The notes beneath the pieces were generated by a model. The model saw only the letters and a list, made by a program, of their open reading frames with translations, searched no databases and was not told where the DNA came from. This document shows, piece by piece, positions 32,641 through 44,565 of a DNA stretch of 64,000 bases (position 1 is its first letter; each line of letters opens with the position of its first letter). The position numbers and the translations under genes are program-made. Location of the stretch: contig JAHNUO010000024.1 of the NCBI GenBank assembly GCA_019787685.1, forward strand, positions 124,001-188,000, in the 5' to 3' direction. This stretch comes from Chiua virens. Taxonomy: Eukaryota > Basidiomycota > Agaricomycetes > Boletales > Boletaceae.

Positions 32641-35220
32641 GCCGGATGCACTCAGCGTGATCTTGTCCTGATGGGAACATGGCCAAAGATGTCCAACGGA
32701 ACTGTAAGACATGCTCTCTCAGTAAAACTGCCAACAGTATAGTTTGCGAGACACTAACTTGGTGAGTTTGCTGTAGGCGGTCCTGGCAAAGACCGGTGTC
32801 ATCATGACCACTCCTGTAATCACAACAGCCGCGGCGGCAACTACACCAGGTGGTATAATAATTGTTTTTACCACAAGGCAGCCTACCCGGTCCCAATGAC
32901 TGATGGATGGTAAAATGAATCCTGTATCTGTCAAGCCTTTTGTAGTATCCACGGTTTTGATCATCTGGTTGATGGCTTCTAGCACGTCATCTAAGGAGAT
33001 CATTCGCTTCAGTGGGGTAAAGGGCAGCAGCAAAGAAAGAGTATGACAGACCTCTCATAGGCGTTTTGACTTGCCAAAAATGCACCTTTTTCGCACCTAA
33101 GAGGTCTCCAAACAGGTAACCATGCTTTAACTTTCCATATTCTTCCGCTCCGCGAATCCTTTCACACAGTGTTTCTGTCTCATTCAGTTACTTCTGAGGA
33201 TAAACTCATGGCTATGACCTTTTGCTTACCATTCCCAGCCAGTACGTGAATGACAAAAGTGGGACCAAGCAACGAAGTCGGGGGGGTTTATATGACCTTG
33301 GAGCTAAGAGATCTTCATCTTGCTGGATATTGGAATTGTCTATCAGAAGAAGCAGATCAATAATCTTGCATATCTTTCCCTTGAGAGCCTCCACACCAGA
33401 CCCTGCATGAACGTCAGGCTGGCTTATGATAGAAAAATGGAATCTTACACACCTATTTGTGCCAGGGAACACAAGATGGCGACACCTGCTTTCTGGGTTT
33501 TCCATTCGTCGGCCTTCAGCAAAGACATGCCCCATTCCACCAAGCAGTCGGTTAACACACATTTGCTCTCATGATCTGAATACTCTGGGTAAGACCAACA
33601 TAGAGTGAGGGATGGACATCAAGTGTATGATCTCGGAGAATCTTCAAGTACATCAATCCTGTGTGCATCCCTCGTGGTGTTCCTGCACCAAGTTTGTCTT
33701 GCAGCAGATTATCAATACCAATATTGTGTCCTAACACTTTGCACTTCAGTGTGCCTGATTGGCATTCTTAGGTACAGAGCAAAAGGAAAGAATAAGTTGA
33801 CATTACCATGTCTCATTAAGTCTTCCAAAATGGTAATCCCTTCAGTTGGACCAATTGCTTCATTAAAATAGTCCAATCTGATCATCTTGACAATATATCC
33901 ACCAATGTGAGGTTGAGAATTCACCAACACCTCAAATTCCTCTAAGAAGTGTCAGAAAATATCGTCGCAAAACAAGACACTAACTGACCATCGCTGAGAC
34001 ACCTCATCAAGGTGTACGCAGCTAACAAAGCACTCTTTCTAAATTGTAACTGCTTCACAAAGACACCTATAATGTTTTTGCTGAGGGAGTACGTGGTCAA
34101 GTTGACTCCAGCTGACTCGTCGATAAATAATGTGTTGTGTCACAAATTCTTTTTTCGTACCTTCACGCTTCTGAAGCAGACTGAAGATGACTGTAGTTCA
34201 TGCACTTATGTCATGTCCATCAATAACATTCAAGAGGGCCTTGCTAAGAATTTTGTTGTTGCTCCCGAGCACTCTAGCTACACGAAGCGGGTGAGCAGAG
34301 AGATGACATTCTTAATGAATGCCTACTAGGTAGTATTCGGTGAAGGACATAGCCACCTCTGGTCGACACCTTCCAACTTTGGTCAATCGGATTGCTTGCA
34401 CTCTCACCAGACAGTTGCCTCCATGTCCAGTATGGATTACAGCCAAGATGATGCCATGCACGGGATTCTTGGAGGAGCAACACAGTTAGCGCCATTGTTG
34501 CCAAAAGTCCGACGCGCCCTTGATGCTTTCTTGCTAACTTGTGAAGCTTTGTGTTTGCCTGCTAACAAAGAAGTGGTGCTGAACACAGACAGATTATGAG
34601 ATGTCGACCTCAGCATCATTCGGGACATGCCTTTTAGGGCAAGGAAGATGACAACAAGTAGTGCAGCAGTAAGCTGGCTCGGATCTGGTAGAGATATCAG
34701 GTGACTTTATGACAGGAACCTATGTAAACAAACCGTTCGAGTCCAGTATCAAAAGCACTCTGCTCATCTTCCCATTAGGTTTCTCGCCCAATCTGTTGAG
34801 TATCTTTTCTGGACCTGACAGATAGTTAGCACTCACACCTGCATGAAGTGGTGGGCCAGCATACAGTGTTCCACAAGTGAAGAAAGAGCGTGCAACACAG
34901 CTGTGGTATGTGATGCCTTTTCATCGCTGTCTAATAGCTTAAAGCAGCTATCAATTACTCCATCAGTCAAGATCGAGTTTCGCAGATGCATATGTTTTGC
35001 TATGGGAGGTAAAAGGCTTGCAGCCCTTCAGCATTCCTGTTCAGACTGTAGACATTGCTGGAGGGAAACGCGAACCTCCTCAAGTTGGGCATCCTTGTCT
35101 TCTAGCAGGGGGGGTTCACTGTCAGCTGCACACAGACATTTGCTTAGAAATTGTAGATGAAGTGCAACATGAAACATACACGGATTCATGGCTTTGGCAG
35201 ATGCAGCAATCGCAGCAAGC
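32640..35220 (-). pseudogene. Unresolved minus-strand exons downstream of the DUF2235 gene
   Basis: Short minus-strand pieces look like exons of one gene but I could not join them. They include NIGIDNLLQDKLGAGTP (about 33,700), RVNRLLGGMGHVFAEGRR (about 33,520), LDDVLEAINQMIKTVD (about 32,970) and a hydrophobic segment VVAAAAVVITGVVMM (about 32,810-32,850). They run in the same direction as DUF2235 and may be its C-terminal extension, since Agaricomycete DUF2235 proteins can be long; that is inference. No recognised domain. Confidence 0.3.
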
Positions 35221-36877
35221 CTCACGAGGCCAGATTGACTGTAAATGAGACCTTTGAGGGTTTCCCGTTGAGCGGACAAGAGGGATGATTGATCACAACC
35301 TGAGATACAGGCCTCTTTAAGAGTCGTGGCATCGTCCGGATATGAAACTCACTGAATCTGAGCATGAATAATAGTCTGTGTAGATAAAAGTCTGTGGTTC
35401 CAGTCTTGCTGAGGTTGTTGAAGAGCACATCATAAGTTGTTTGATCGATGGTATCCCACTCCCAAATGTCTTTGAAGGAGGACATAGAAACATTTGCTGA
35501 GAATGGATTCCCAAACTCATTTCCAAAGGTCACTTTGGGAATGTACGAGCGAGTAAACTTGACCGAAGCATGTATCTTCTGTCCAGGGATAATGCGACAA
35601 GGTTTACAGAGATGCCATCTAGCGACCGATTAGATGTAGACTTTGAGAGAACGAATGTCATACTTGCGAGCATTCTCCCCAGAACCACTAAATGATACCT
35701 GGTGTTGAAATGGGAGAAGTTCAATAAATTTCCAAAAGAGTGACATTGAACCAGTTGTTCTGAGATCAAGATCTTCATCTGTGCAGAAAATATCCTTGGG
35801 CTTCAATACCAGCCCATTCCTAACTGCTTCTCAACGCATCCACATATGCGAAAACTTCCCTGTGTGAGATGACTTTCCTGGGTGATGCTTCCCACCTCTA
35901 AGCGTAAATTGAGCATTATGGATGAGACAATGGCACAACAAGAACATACACATCGGAGTGGCTCCCAGCGAACCACACCTCCTTGATATTGACTGCCTTG
36001 CGAACATAACTAGGCGGTGTAGGGCCTGTAGGCTGGTCTGTGTTCCCCAACTCATTCTTGTTGACTCCTTTCATGTCACCACGGGAGTTTAAGGAGTTCA
36101 TCTCCAGGAAGTATTCCGGCAAAAATCTAACCCAGTACTCATCGAGAGCGAGCGCATGCCATATATGGCAAGCATGTTCTGCGGCCGAGGAAGTGGAGAG
36201 ACAAATGTCTCCTCACTCAAAACCTACTGAGGATACTGTATCCCTGTCCATTTCAAACACCATGAATCGAAAGACGTAATTTCTACTGAAAAAGACGTAC
36301 CACACCCCAATAAAATGGACTCGCGAATCCTCCTGAGAAAACATTTTCCTGAATTCTCGTGCCATGTAGTTCACACCTGGTTTGTGCAGCATGATGGACT
36401 CGAAGTGGTTGTAGGCACTATAGTTATGTGTCATGGAAAGAACCATGATGAAGGGTTGTCGCTCTAACCTTCTGACTTGCCTTTCAGTGGAGTACTTGAT
36501 CAATCCAAGCTAGTAGGAATAATGAATGAGTGTGAACACCATTATGACTAGAGAATGCTACCTCGTGTATCATCCACACCAGAATCCTAACTTGATACGT
36601 GCTGCGAGAGAAACCTAATCAGCATATTATCACCTAAATTAAGTCAATCCGTGAACCAGACAAACCGAAAAGGTATATCTGGTCCCCTTCCTGGTATTCC
36701 CCCGCTAGCCAGCCATAAGCATCTTTCACGATATCTGCCACATTCCTGGGCAACTTTGAGTGAGACTTGAATCCATAGGAGCCCTCAGTTAAAAACTCAC
36801 CATGCAATCACCATATCTAGCTTGTCGCCAAGACTCCTGTTCATGCGCTTGAACACGTGTGCAACCTTGGGTCGCAT

Positions 36878-37759
36878 TGAAGAACTATAAAACAGGCTGG
36901 TATGACAGGACCAGGATTAGTGGAATGGTCAGATAGAAAGAAAAGGGATGGGTGTGAGTATGACTCGTCCCAAGGGGTTCTGAGGTTGGAGATGAAGTGT
37001 CAAGGCATTGACAAGAGCTTTGAAAGCAATCCAGACGTGTTCCCAGGTGAAACTGTACGAAGATCGACAAAACTGGCCAAAATGCGGACAGTCGGATAGT
37101 TCGGCAACAAGGCAGAGACTTGAGCACAATGGTGATCGAGTATGAGTAAGGGCAGATAAAAAAATAGTTAAACGGACGAGGTGACTTAGAACGTGAGAGA
37201 AATGGGGATCGAAAGATGAAATTTTTATTTACGAACACAAATTTTATAGTCTCAGGTATTCCTGGGACTTTTACAGCAGATAAAGTATCAAATAAGTAAG
37301 GAAAGCATATGTATATGGAGCCATCTCTTTTGGAGATCAACCCATGAAAAGGAAAACAATGTTCTGTCAAGGTGGGATAAGGTTTGATCCGTGAATCAAT
37401 GGACTACCTTTTAAAATGTCATATGACCCGACTATCCGTACCTTATAACCAATTGGATATGTGTCGATGACACGAAACTGTCTGAAAAGAATCTAAGAAG
37501 GTTCAAAATAAAATGGAAATTGGACAAAAGAGAGTTGATTAGTGTGCATCGTGCGATCCCAATCGAGCAACCCGATTCGGTCACCTCGTGCGAAAACATG
37601 TAGGAACGAAAAACAAAACATATGAATATGGGTTGGATCCACTCGGATGGACATGGGACCACAACAGACAGGTAGGACAATTGATGTGGGCAGTCTGGGC
37701 ATCCTGTAAACAAAGCGGGAATACAGGTTTATCACCTCAAGGGGTCATTGACTCCTACA
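36878..37759 (-). repeat. 3' LTR of the retrotransposon, 882 bp
   Basis: Starts TGAAGAACTATAAAAC and ends GACTCCTACA on the plus strand; TG...CA ends on the coding strand. Same length as the 5' LTR, differing almost only by transitions. Confidence 0.95.
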
Positions 37760-37920
37760 CCCGACAAGGACTTGAATACTGACTGTCCTCAGTCAGTCAT
37801 GTGACACCTGCGAATGCTGACCTTGAACCGGTGACTGGGATCGGCCACACATTAAAGCCTCACGTTGGCTGTCCGTTCTTTCAACAAGTTTACTCTCCTC
37901 CTGATTCACTACTCGTCACC

Positions 37921-39171
37921 ATGTCTCTTACATCCCTCGACTCCATCCTTGCATTCACAGACTCTCCCGTCGATGAGGCAACTGTCAAGGTCAAGAAGGA
38001 CCTTGCACAAGGAAAGGATCAGATTGCGGCTGTGGCGCTGGCAGTGCCGGATGATAAGGAGGAGCTGCAAGAAGAACAGGAGGGATGGTGCCAGGAGTGG
38101 CAATGGGCTTTGGTACTTCGCGAATTTCTTAGGGTTGATCAAGTATTAACTGAATTTGTAGGAACATCTGAATACTGCCCTTAGCCAGGCTAAATTGCAT
38201 GGCATTTCCTGCTGCCTCAGCGATGAGACAGTGAAGACGATGCGTGAAGCAACCACATTTTTTCGTAGATGGCAGGGGGAAGTAGCTCAACGCATGGACG
38301 CTCAGAGACAACAAGCCACAGGCAAGGCAATGGGGTCCGGGTCGTTTGGATCCGCTTTGCTTCTGGGTGATTCGGTCGTGGGAACAGGCAAGACCATCAA
38401 GGTCGAGGCTGGCAGGAAGTGCAAGGTGAGACTGCTGTTACCTCAGATATTTCGCTCTGTTAATGGTTCTTTTCAGCAGTCCTCTCATAAGGCTGCTATG
38501 GACAAGAGCCTGTGTGACGAGGAGGAGGAGGTGATAGTTGAGGGTCTGCTTAAAATTCCAGATCGTATGGTTCACGACCTGGCATGTGAGATGTGCGCTT
38601 GGACTAGTAAGTTGTGCGTGGGGATTCCGGGTCGCACTTGTGATCCTTGCTTCAAAGCCAAGGCCCAGTGCAACAAGTCAAGTGGTTGGGGCGCTAAGAG
38701 TGGGCCATCACTTGAGAAGTGGAAACTAGTGGATCTGAAGGCCAAGGCTGCAGGTAGGACCTCTCTCCTCGGATCACATCAACTTGGCTGATCTTTTTCA
38801 TAGCATTACCCATTATCACAGTTACCATCCCGGCTGGCAAGGCCATGGTCGATCCTTCACCTGCGTCTCCTCCGACACCAGATGTGCCCAAGCCGCTCTT
38901 CTACAAGTCCAAGACCACATCTCCACTCCCTTTTCAAGATGGGGGGGAAGAAGTAGAGTCACCCAAGAAGAAATCTAAGACTGGCTCGCCGTCTGAGCTT
39001 TACAATGGGGCGGACGATATCCAACGCGCTATTCTCTCTCTGGAGGCAAAGTTCCTGTCGACCAGGTCCTTCTTCAAGGAGCTCCAGGCCCATGCTTTGG
39101 CCATGGAATTGTACGTCGCTTCACAGCAGGGAGAACTGGATAGGGTAAAGCTGGCGTTTGGAATGTCTTGA
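37921..39171 (+). CDS. Opposite-strand passenger gene inside the LTR retrotransposon, 366 aa
   Basis: Four exons (37921-38112, 38162-38425, 38477-38753, 38804-39171) join in phase into 366 residues with no stop. Introns are 49-51 bp with good GT-AG ends. The N-terminal half is helical and charged. A Cys cluster around 38,590-38,675 (CEMCAWTSKLC, then CDPCFKAKAQC) resembles the C-x2-C...C-x2-C-x5-C clusters of fungal zinc-binding proteins. A basic PKKKSK (nuclear-signal-like) and a C-terminal coiled-coil-like stretch follow. It lies between the end of pol and the 3' LTR, antisense to the element, which is why its introns could survive retrotransposition. It is intact although gag-pol is riddled with stops. 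Function unknown; a DNA-binding or regulatory role is a guess. Confidence 0.8.
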
Positions 39172-39806
39172 GTTGTTTCCAGCCCGTCCCTATTTGTATG
39201 ATAGCGTATAGTTGATATCCGTATCCATATCCATGTCCGTGCCCATGTCCAAGTGAGATCCCTAAGTACGAAAACAAGGATTAGAAGGGTAACGAAATGA
39301 TACGAATGAAAAGAGATCTGAATGAATGACACCTGAGCACGGGGTTCTGCCCGTCTTGTTTTCTTCGGTCATCTATCATGTCTTTGCCTACTTTTGTAGC
39401 CTTTATCATCTATATTGGTCAAAAGCGGATTGGTAAAACTATCACCAGGTCAAAACGTGCATGTGCCCCATCACGTGTTTGAAGACAAAAATCTAGGTAT
39501 TAGTTCGTTGGGGCAGGAGGGGAAATGGATAGACATCTGTTTTTCTGTTTTTCTGGTTTTTTCTTTGTTTACCGTTTTTTTTTTTTTTTTATAGATCTTT
39601 TTGGTCTGACTAAGCGAGAAAGCAGAGAATGTGAGTGAGTGCAGTTCTATGGGGTATCATAAGACTTTTTATTTGCTTGGATATCGTTTTTCTTCGAAAT
39701 CAAGTACACTGGACGAAACCTGGGGTGAAATAGAGAGCACTGGACTAAACCCAGGATAGAATAAATACATATCAGGCGGTATAAGGGAGGCAGTAATGAC
39801 AGAAGG
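39172..39806. other. Non-coding part of the retrotransposon
   Basis: Lies between the passenger gene's stop and the end of pol. It contains a T-run near 39,574-39,591 and a degenerate hexamer stretch at about 39,212-39,250 (ATCCATATCCATGTCC). Confidence 0.5.
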
Positions 39807-42800
39807 CTAGTCTTGTGAGACATCACCCTCATCTTCATCTTCATCTTCGTACTCGACATCTTCCTCAGCATCAGAGTGGTCGTATTCCTCATCACCTATT
39901 CTGGTCAGTTCAGTAACCAGAATAGTGATTTTCATCCATGGAAAGTAAGGTAGCAAGCAAAATGCCACATACCTCAGTTTCGAAATGGCGCCATCCAACT
40001 CGACTAGCAGATATGATCCTCCAGTAGTCCTGCAAAGGGACCGAGGTAGTGTGGCTTCGTTTTCCAGTTCAACTCCTTCTCAATCCGCATATTTCGAACC
40101 AAGATGAGGTCACCTGGACTAAACTCTTTCGTCCATATCCAGTTCTTGAATCGCGCCTCAGAATCTTTAAGGGACGCAAACCATGATGCCAAGATGCACT
40201 CTCGGATAGAATCGATATCTGTTTGACGCTTTTGGAGCTGATGAGCTCTCCAAGCTATCAAGCTTTCGCTAGAAACCAGGTCAGTATTAGGAACGGGAAC
40301 GAGAAATGTTGCCTCTGATAAATCAAATGGAAAAAGCGGTGTAGGGAATAGGTATTCCCTGTGCTCGCATAGCACGTTTCCGCACCCTGTCGTCACCTGA
40401 TCCCGATCCTGATCTGTCTGCATGTGCGAACTCATCTGGATTGCTGTATCCACGCCCGTTTTGCCTCGGACTCTTTTATTTTATTTTTGATGCTCCTTAT
40501 TCATACTTAGCATTGGCTAGACCATGTCACGCAGCCCTTGCAGGGACGTTCGGGTGCCTCTCAAACTTTATACCGTACGAAAACCTTCTTCTTTTATCAT
40601 TATCCTTACTTAGGACGAGTCTGAGGGTATTCCCGAGGACTATAAATTCACTGTATTGACAAAAATACAGCAGCTTTTTGCCCGTGTGCATCTGTCTCAC
40701 ATCGTTTTCGGTCGACGTTCGTTTTCTCTCGCTCTCCTCGTATTTTCTCGATCCGGATCGGACTGCCATGTCCGCTTTTCTATCCGTTTTAATCCGGATT
40801 TGCCCCGGATTCATCTCGGACTACTCAAAAACCATTATTCGTTGTTCACCAACTCAGTGTTGTCCCTGGGTCAAACGGAATCGCATTCCTTCACCCTTTT
40901 TCTATTTCTTTCAATCCCCCTGAGTATTGCACTACAGCCGGGATATATTACCTTCAGCGGCTCAACACCATGTACCATAAAGTATGGCGAAAGACTGGTT
41001 GCTTTGAGTATAGTGACACGTTCGGCCCAGAAAACAGAGTGAGCGATCGTCGGCCAGCGAACTTCCCCTCCCGGGGTACTTTTGACGATGGCCTCCTGGA
41101 CATTGAGATGATGCTGTTCGACAATGCCATTCACCTGAGAGTTGTAAGGGAAAATCCGGATATGGTGGATACCGTATCGGGTAGCCAAGTTGTCAAGTGC
41201 CTGTACAAATGCCGGACTGTTGTCCGTAATGAGCTCAGAGATGGCTCCCCAACAGCATAGGATATCTTCGAAAATAAAAGATGCGATGGAGGACGCATTC
41301 TCAGATCGCAATATGCGCCATTCAGGATATGCAGTAAGAGCGCATCGGGCCTGAACAATATACTGGTATCCACCTGATCGAGGCATTACCATCATGTCGA
41401 TGTGGACTTTGTGAAATAGCCCGCCCATAACTGGTACGGTAGGAGGGATATGAAACTTCTGTGTCTGTCAAATTTGACACTTGTGGCAGGTATGGGTATA
41501 CCATTTGATGTCATCAATGAGCAGGGGCCACCAGAAACATAGCAGTAACCATGTCCAAACTGAGAAGATGCCTTTGTGTCCAAGGTTGTCATGCGCCTCC
41601 TTAATGAGTCCGTAATGGCATTCTCTTGGCATAACTAACTGGTGTCGGCCATGTGATTCTCGATGATAGAGAGATCCGTTTAGAAGGAAGAACCAGGTCG
41701 CAGAATTAACGAAGGAGGTGAAGTTGTGATCTGTCAAATCCGGAGGACGGACCTGGTCATCAAGGAATAGGTGAATCTGATCGATGCATGCTTCTTTTGC
41801 CAGAGCTTTGGGGGAACGGGGGATAACCGGTTCTGGTTCTGCCGGTTCTGCCGTAGGAGAAACGAATACGGATATGGATTGGAAGGAATGTGTGATGGAA
41901 TGTCTGTTAATGTGAGCAAACCGACCCAGTGGTGACAACTGGTCGTTTAACAATGCCATAGAGAAGGAATATGCTTGGTCCAACCAATCCTCGAAATCAT
42001 CCTCTTCAGGAGGGTCATTCTCAGATGGTGGACGACGAGAGAGTCCATCTGCACCAGTATGTCAGGTAGCAGGGACGTGAACGAGGCAAAAATTGAATAA
42101 CAAAATGTCCACGATCCACCTATTAATGGTTGCATTGGGCTGGAGGTCCAGGTTATTGATCATACCCTTAACGTATTTCGCGTCGACTTCCACTGTGAAA
42201 TTGGCAACACCGAACACGAATATCCGGACTGCTTGCAAAGCACGGAACAATCTGTACAGCTCCAGTTTGGCCTGAGAGTAGCGGCTCTTGACCTCTGTGA
42301 GACTAATTGAACTGAAGTGGTTCGGGTACCTCTTGCCATCATCTCCTTCCTGTGATAAGATATAGCCAACCACGATGTACGACATATCCACTGCAAGGAT
42401 AACCTCGTTCCCGGATTTGTAATCCAGGCGACAAAGAGCAGGGAAGTGACAGATTGCATCCTTGAGACGCAGCATAGCAATTTGTTGGGGTTCTCCCCAT
42501 TCGAATGAGATGCTCTTTCAGGTCAAGTTGACCAACGGTTGAGCAATCGTAGCAAAATTTTTGATGAAAATTCAAAGAACACCACACACACCTAAGAATC
42601 CGTGTACTTGCGTAAGGTTCTGACACTCAGGCCAGTTGTGGATTTTTTGTACCTTCTTTTCGTGAGGGATACGGCCATCAGCCATACACTTGTGTCCGAC
42701 TATGGTCGCGTCTGGTGCTGTGAGTACAAATTTCTTAGCGGATACCGTTACTCCGACATTTTGTAGTCGTTGTAGGATGCGATGGACTACAAGGAGGTGC

Positions 42801-44340
42801 TCCCAGATGAAGCAATGAATACCTGGGTTTTCTGCGATGGTTTCATACGAGCCATCCGGATTTTGGTAGTGGGTCGAGACTGTTTTGACCGGCAGATCAT
42901 CTATGAATGGATAGGTATAACAAGGTATCTCGTCCTGCAAAATAAATGACATGTCGGCCTGATAGATTTGTACTGCATTTGTGTACCCCATGGGTACCGT
43001 AGTGAGCCGGTGCAGACCCTTTGAACTGTTGAAAGTGGTGAGGTCGCATGAATCCAGGTGTAATGGACATTAGTCGTATCTGGCAAAAGATTCTGCAAAG
43101 TGTTCGACGAGGGGTGGGGTAGAAGAGTCGTGGATTGTGACTGCATTCAGCGGCTGCAAGTTGTGGACGAGTTGTAGCGATTTACTGTCCTGTTTTAGGA
43201 CACAAAACCACCGCCATCGATAGGCAGATGTCGAGGGTTCATACACACCGGACGCAATCCGGTCCTTGATAATCTGAATTGTGTCAGCCCACATTGCAGG
43301 GGGGACTGGGATGTTTCACAGTATCCAAGGCATATGAGGTATGGTAGGAATTTTGACAGGGGGGAAATATTGTTTGAGGAGATGGCCCCGCTCGGTTGGT
43401 ATCCAAGCAAAGGCTGTTTCGTGTTCATGGATGATCCATCAGATTAATTTGACTTCTTCTGGCCATAGCCAGTTAGCCGGGTTGAGATCTAAAGCATCAG
43501 CACGTTCCTGTGTGAAACATTGTCCAGGGATAAAGTTGGGTGGACGAGTAGGTAAAGGTTTCAGTCCAGCGATAGGATCATCTGGCAGAGATCACGTGAT
43601 GCGAAACTCCTCACCAGTAGGAACAACTACCGACTGAACTTTATGTGCTACCGGTTTATAAACCAGCGTGTGTGAAGTGGTATCATACAAATAAATGGAA
43701 GTGATAGCAGAAAGAACGTCCAGATTAGGGTCTGTACATGTGGATGATAAAAATGAGTAATTGGTCGAAGGCGGGACTGGTCCAATCGAAAGAGGCAGAA
43801 GCCGTGTGTAAGAAGTTGGGAAATAGAGAGATGAAACAAATGACGGTTTAAAAAAAAACGAAACCAGATGCGATGTGGATAGAAGATTGAAATCTCCCCG
43901 ATTGGTATACAGATCATCGATAGCTATCAACCCAAGTCCATTTCAACGACAGTCTGATAGCTGTTACACTGTTTCTTTTCTTGGCAACAGGGGCATCCTT
44001 CTGTTCACACCCGAGTAGACAAAGAGAATTGCTTCCCCGTGTTAGGGTTGCGCAGTGTAATCATCTGTGCTCTATCCAGGTAATCGTCAGTAGTTGCACT
44101 CATGAGGCAATGAAATGGTTGTCCGAGCAATAGGTCAAAGTTTGCCCTGGCCAGAATCTGGACCTGAAGCATCACTTCGCCTGTACCAAAGTCTATGGAT
44201 AGGTTCTCTAGTACCCCCACTGGTTTGTCAACGCTTGTGTTGGCAGATGACATATTCATCGTGTGATCCAACCAAATTGGGATACCAAGTGTCTCCCAGA
44301 TACATTTGGGCATTGTGACAATCTCGGACCCAGAGTCCAA
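39807..44340 (-). pseudogene. pol of the retrotransposon: protease, RT, RNase H, integrase (decayed)
   Basis: In order from 44,340 down: aspartic protease with LDSGSEIVTMP; reverse transcriptase (about 43,300-42,600) with the catalytic FIDDLPVK block; RNase H (about 42,450-42,060) starting VILAVDMSYIVVGY; integrase with H-x3-H...C-x2-C zinc ligands (EAHDNLGHKG ... CHKC, about 41,620-41,480). The integrase core follows: HIDMMV, ITDNSPAFV and NGIVEQHH (D, D, E). The tail (FSPGDLILVRNMRIEK, LDGAISKLRYVAF, acidic end) is at 40,130-39,807. The frame is interrupted by stops (for example at 41,468 and 42,062) and by a solo LTR inside the HGVEPL/FPFDL region. Not functional. Confidence 0.9.
40340..40956 (+). 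mobile_element. Solo LTR A (family 2), nested in the integrase
   Basis: 617 bp, TGTAGGGAATAGG...TTACCTTCA, flanked by a perfect 4-bp duplication GCGG (40,336-40,339 and 40,957-40,960). It is closely similar to copies at 58,136, 59,885 and, inverted, 63,823. It interrupts the integrase frame of the larger element, so it arrived later. Confidence 0.95.
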
Positions 44341-44565
44341 GACGCATCAGATGGGTCGTCTGGATTCTCCTATCTTGGCCTCAATTGACCGAAGGGGAAG
44401 ACTGTGATGTGCCACTATGAGTCCGTCGTCGTTTCTGTTTATCCAGTCGCCATATTCATGTTCAATTGCAAACGGGTCAAGACCTGCAAGCTCGTTTACC
44501 TGCACAGCATGAGTGGATAGGTTAGTCGTTACTCATTTAGTGGTAGTAAGGTCCCAAAATTGTTT

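Noticed and set aside
36885..37370. 161-codon minus frame in the left LTR
   Set aside because: It lies fully inside the LTR, is closed by stops in the partner LTR and has no domain.
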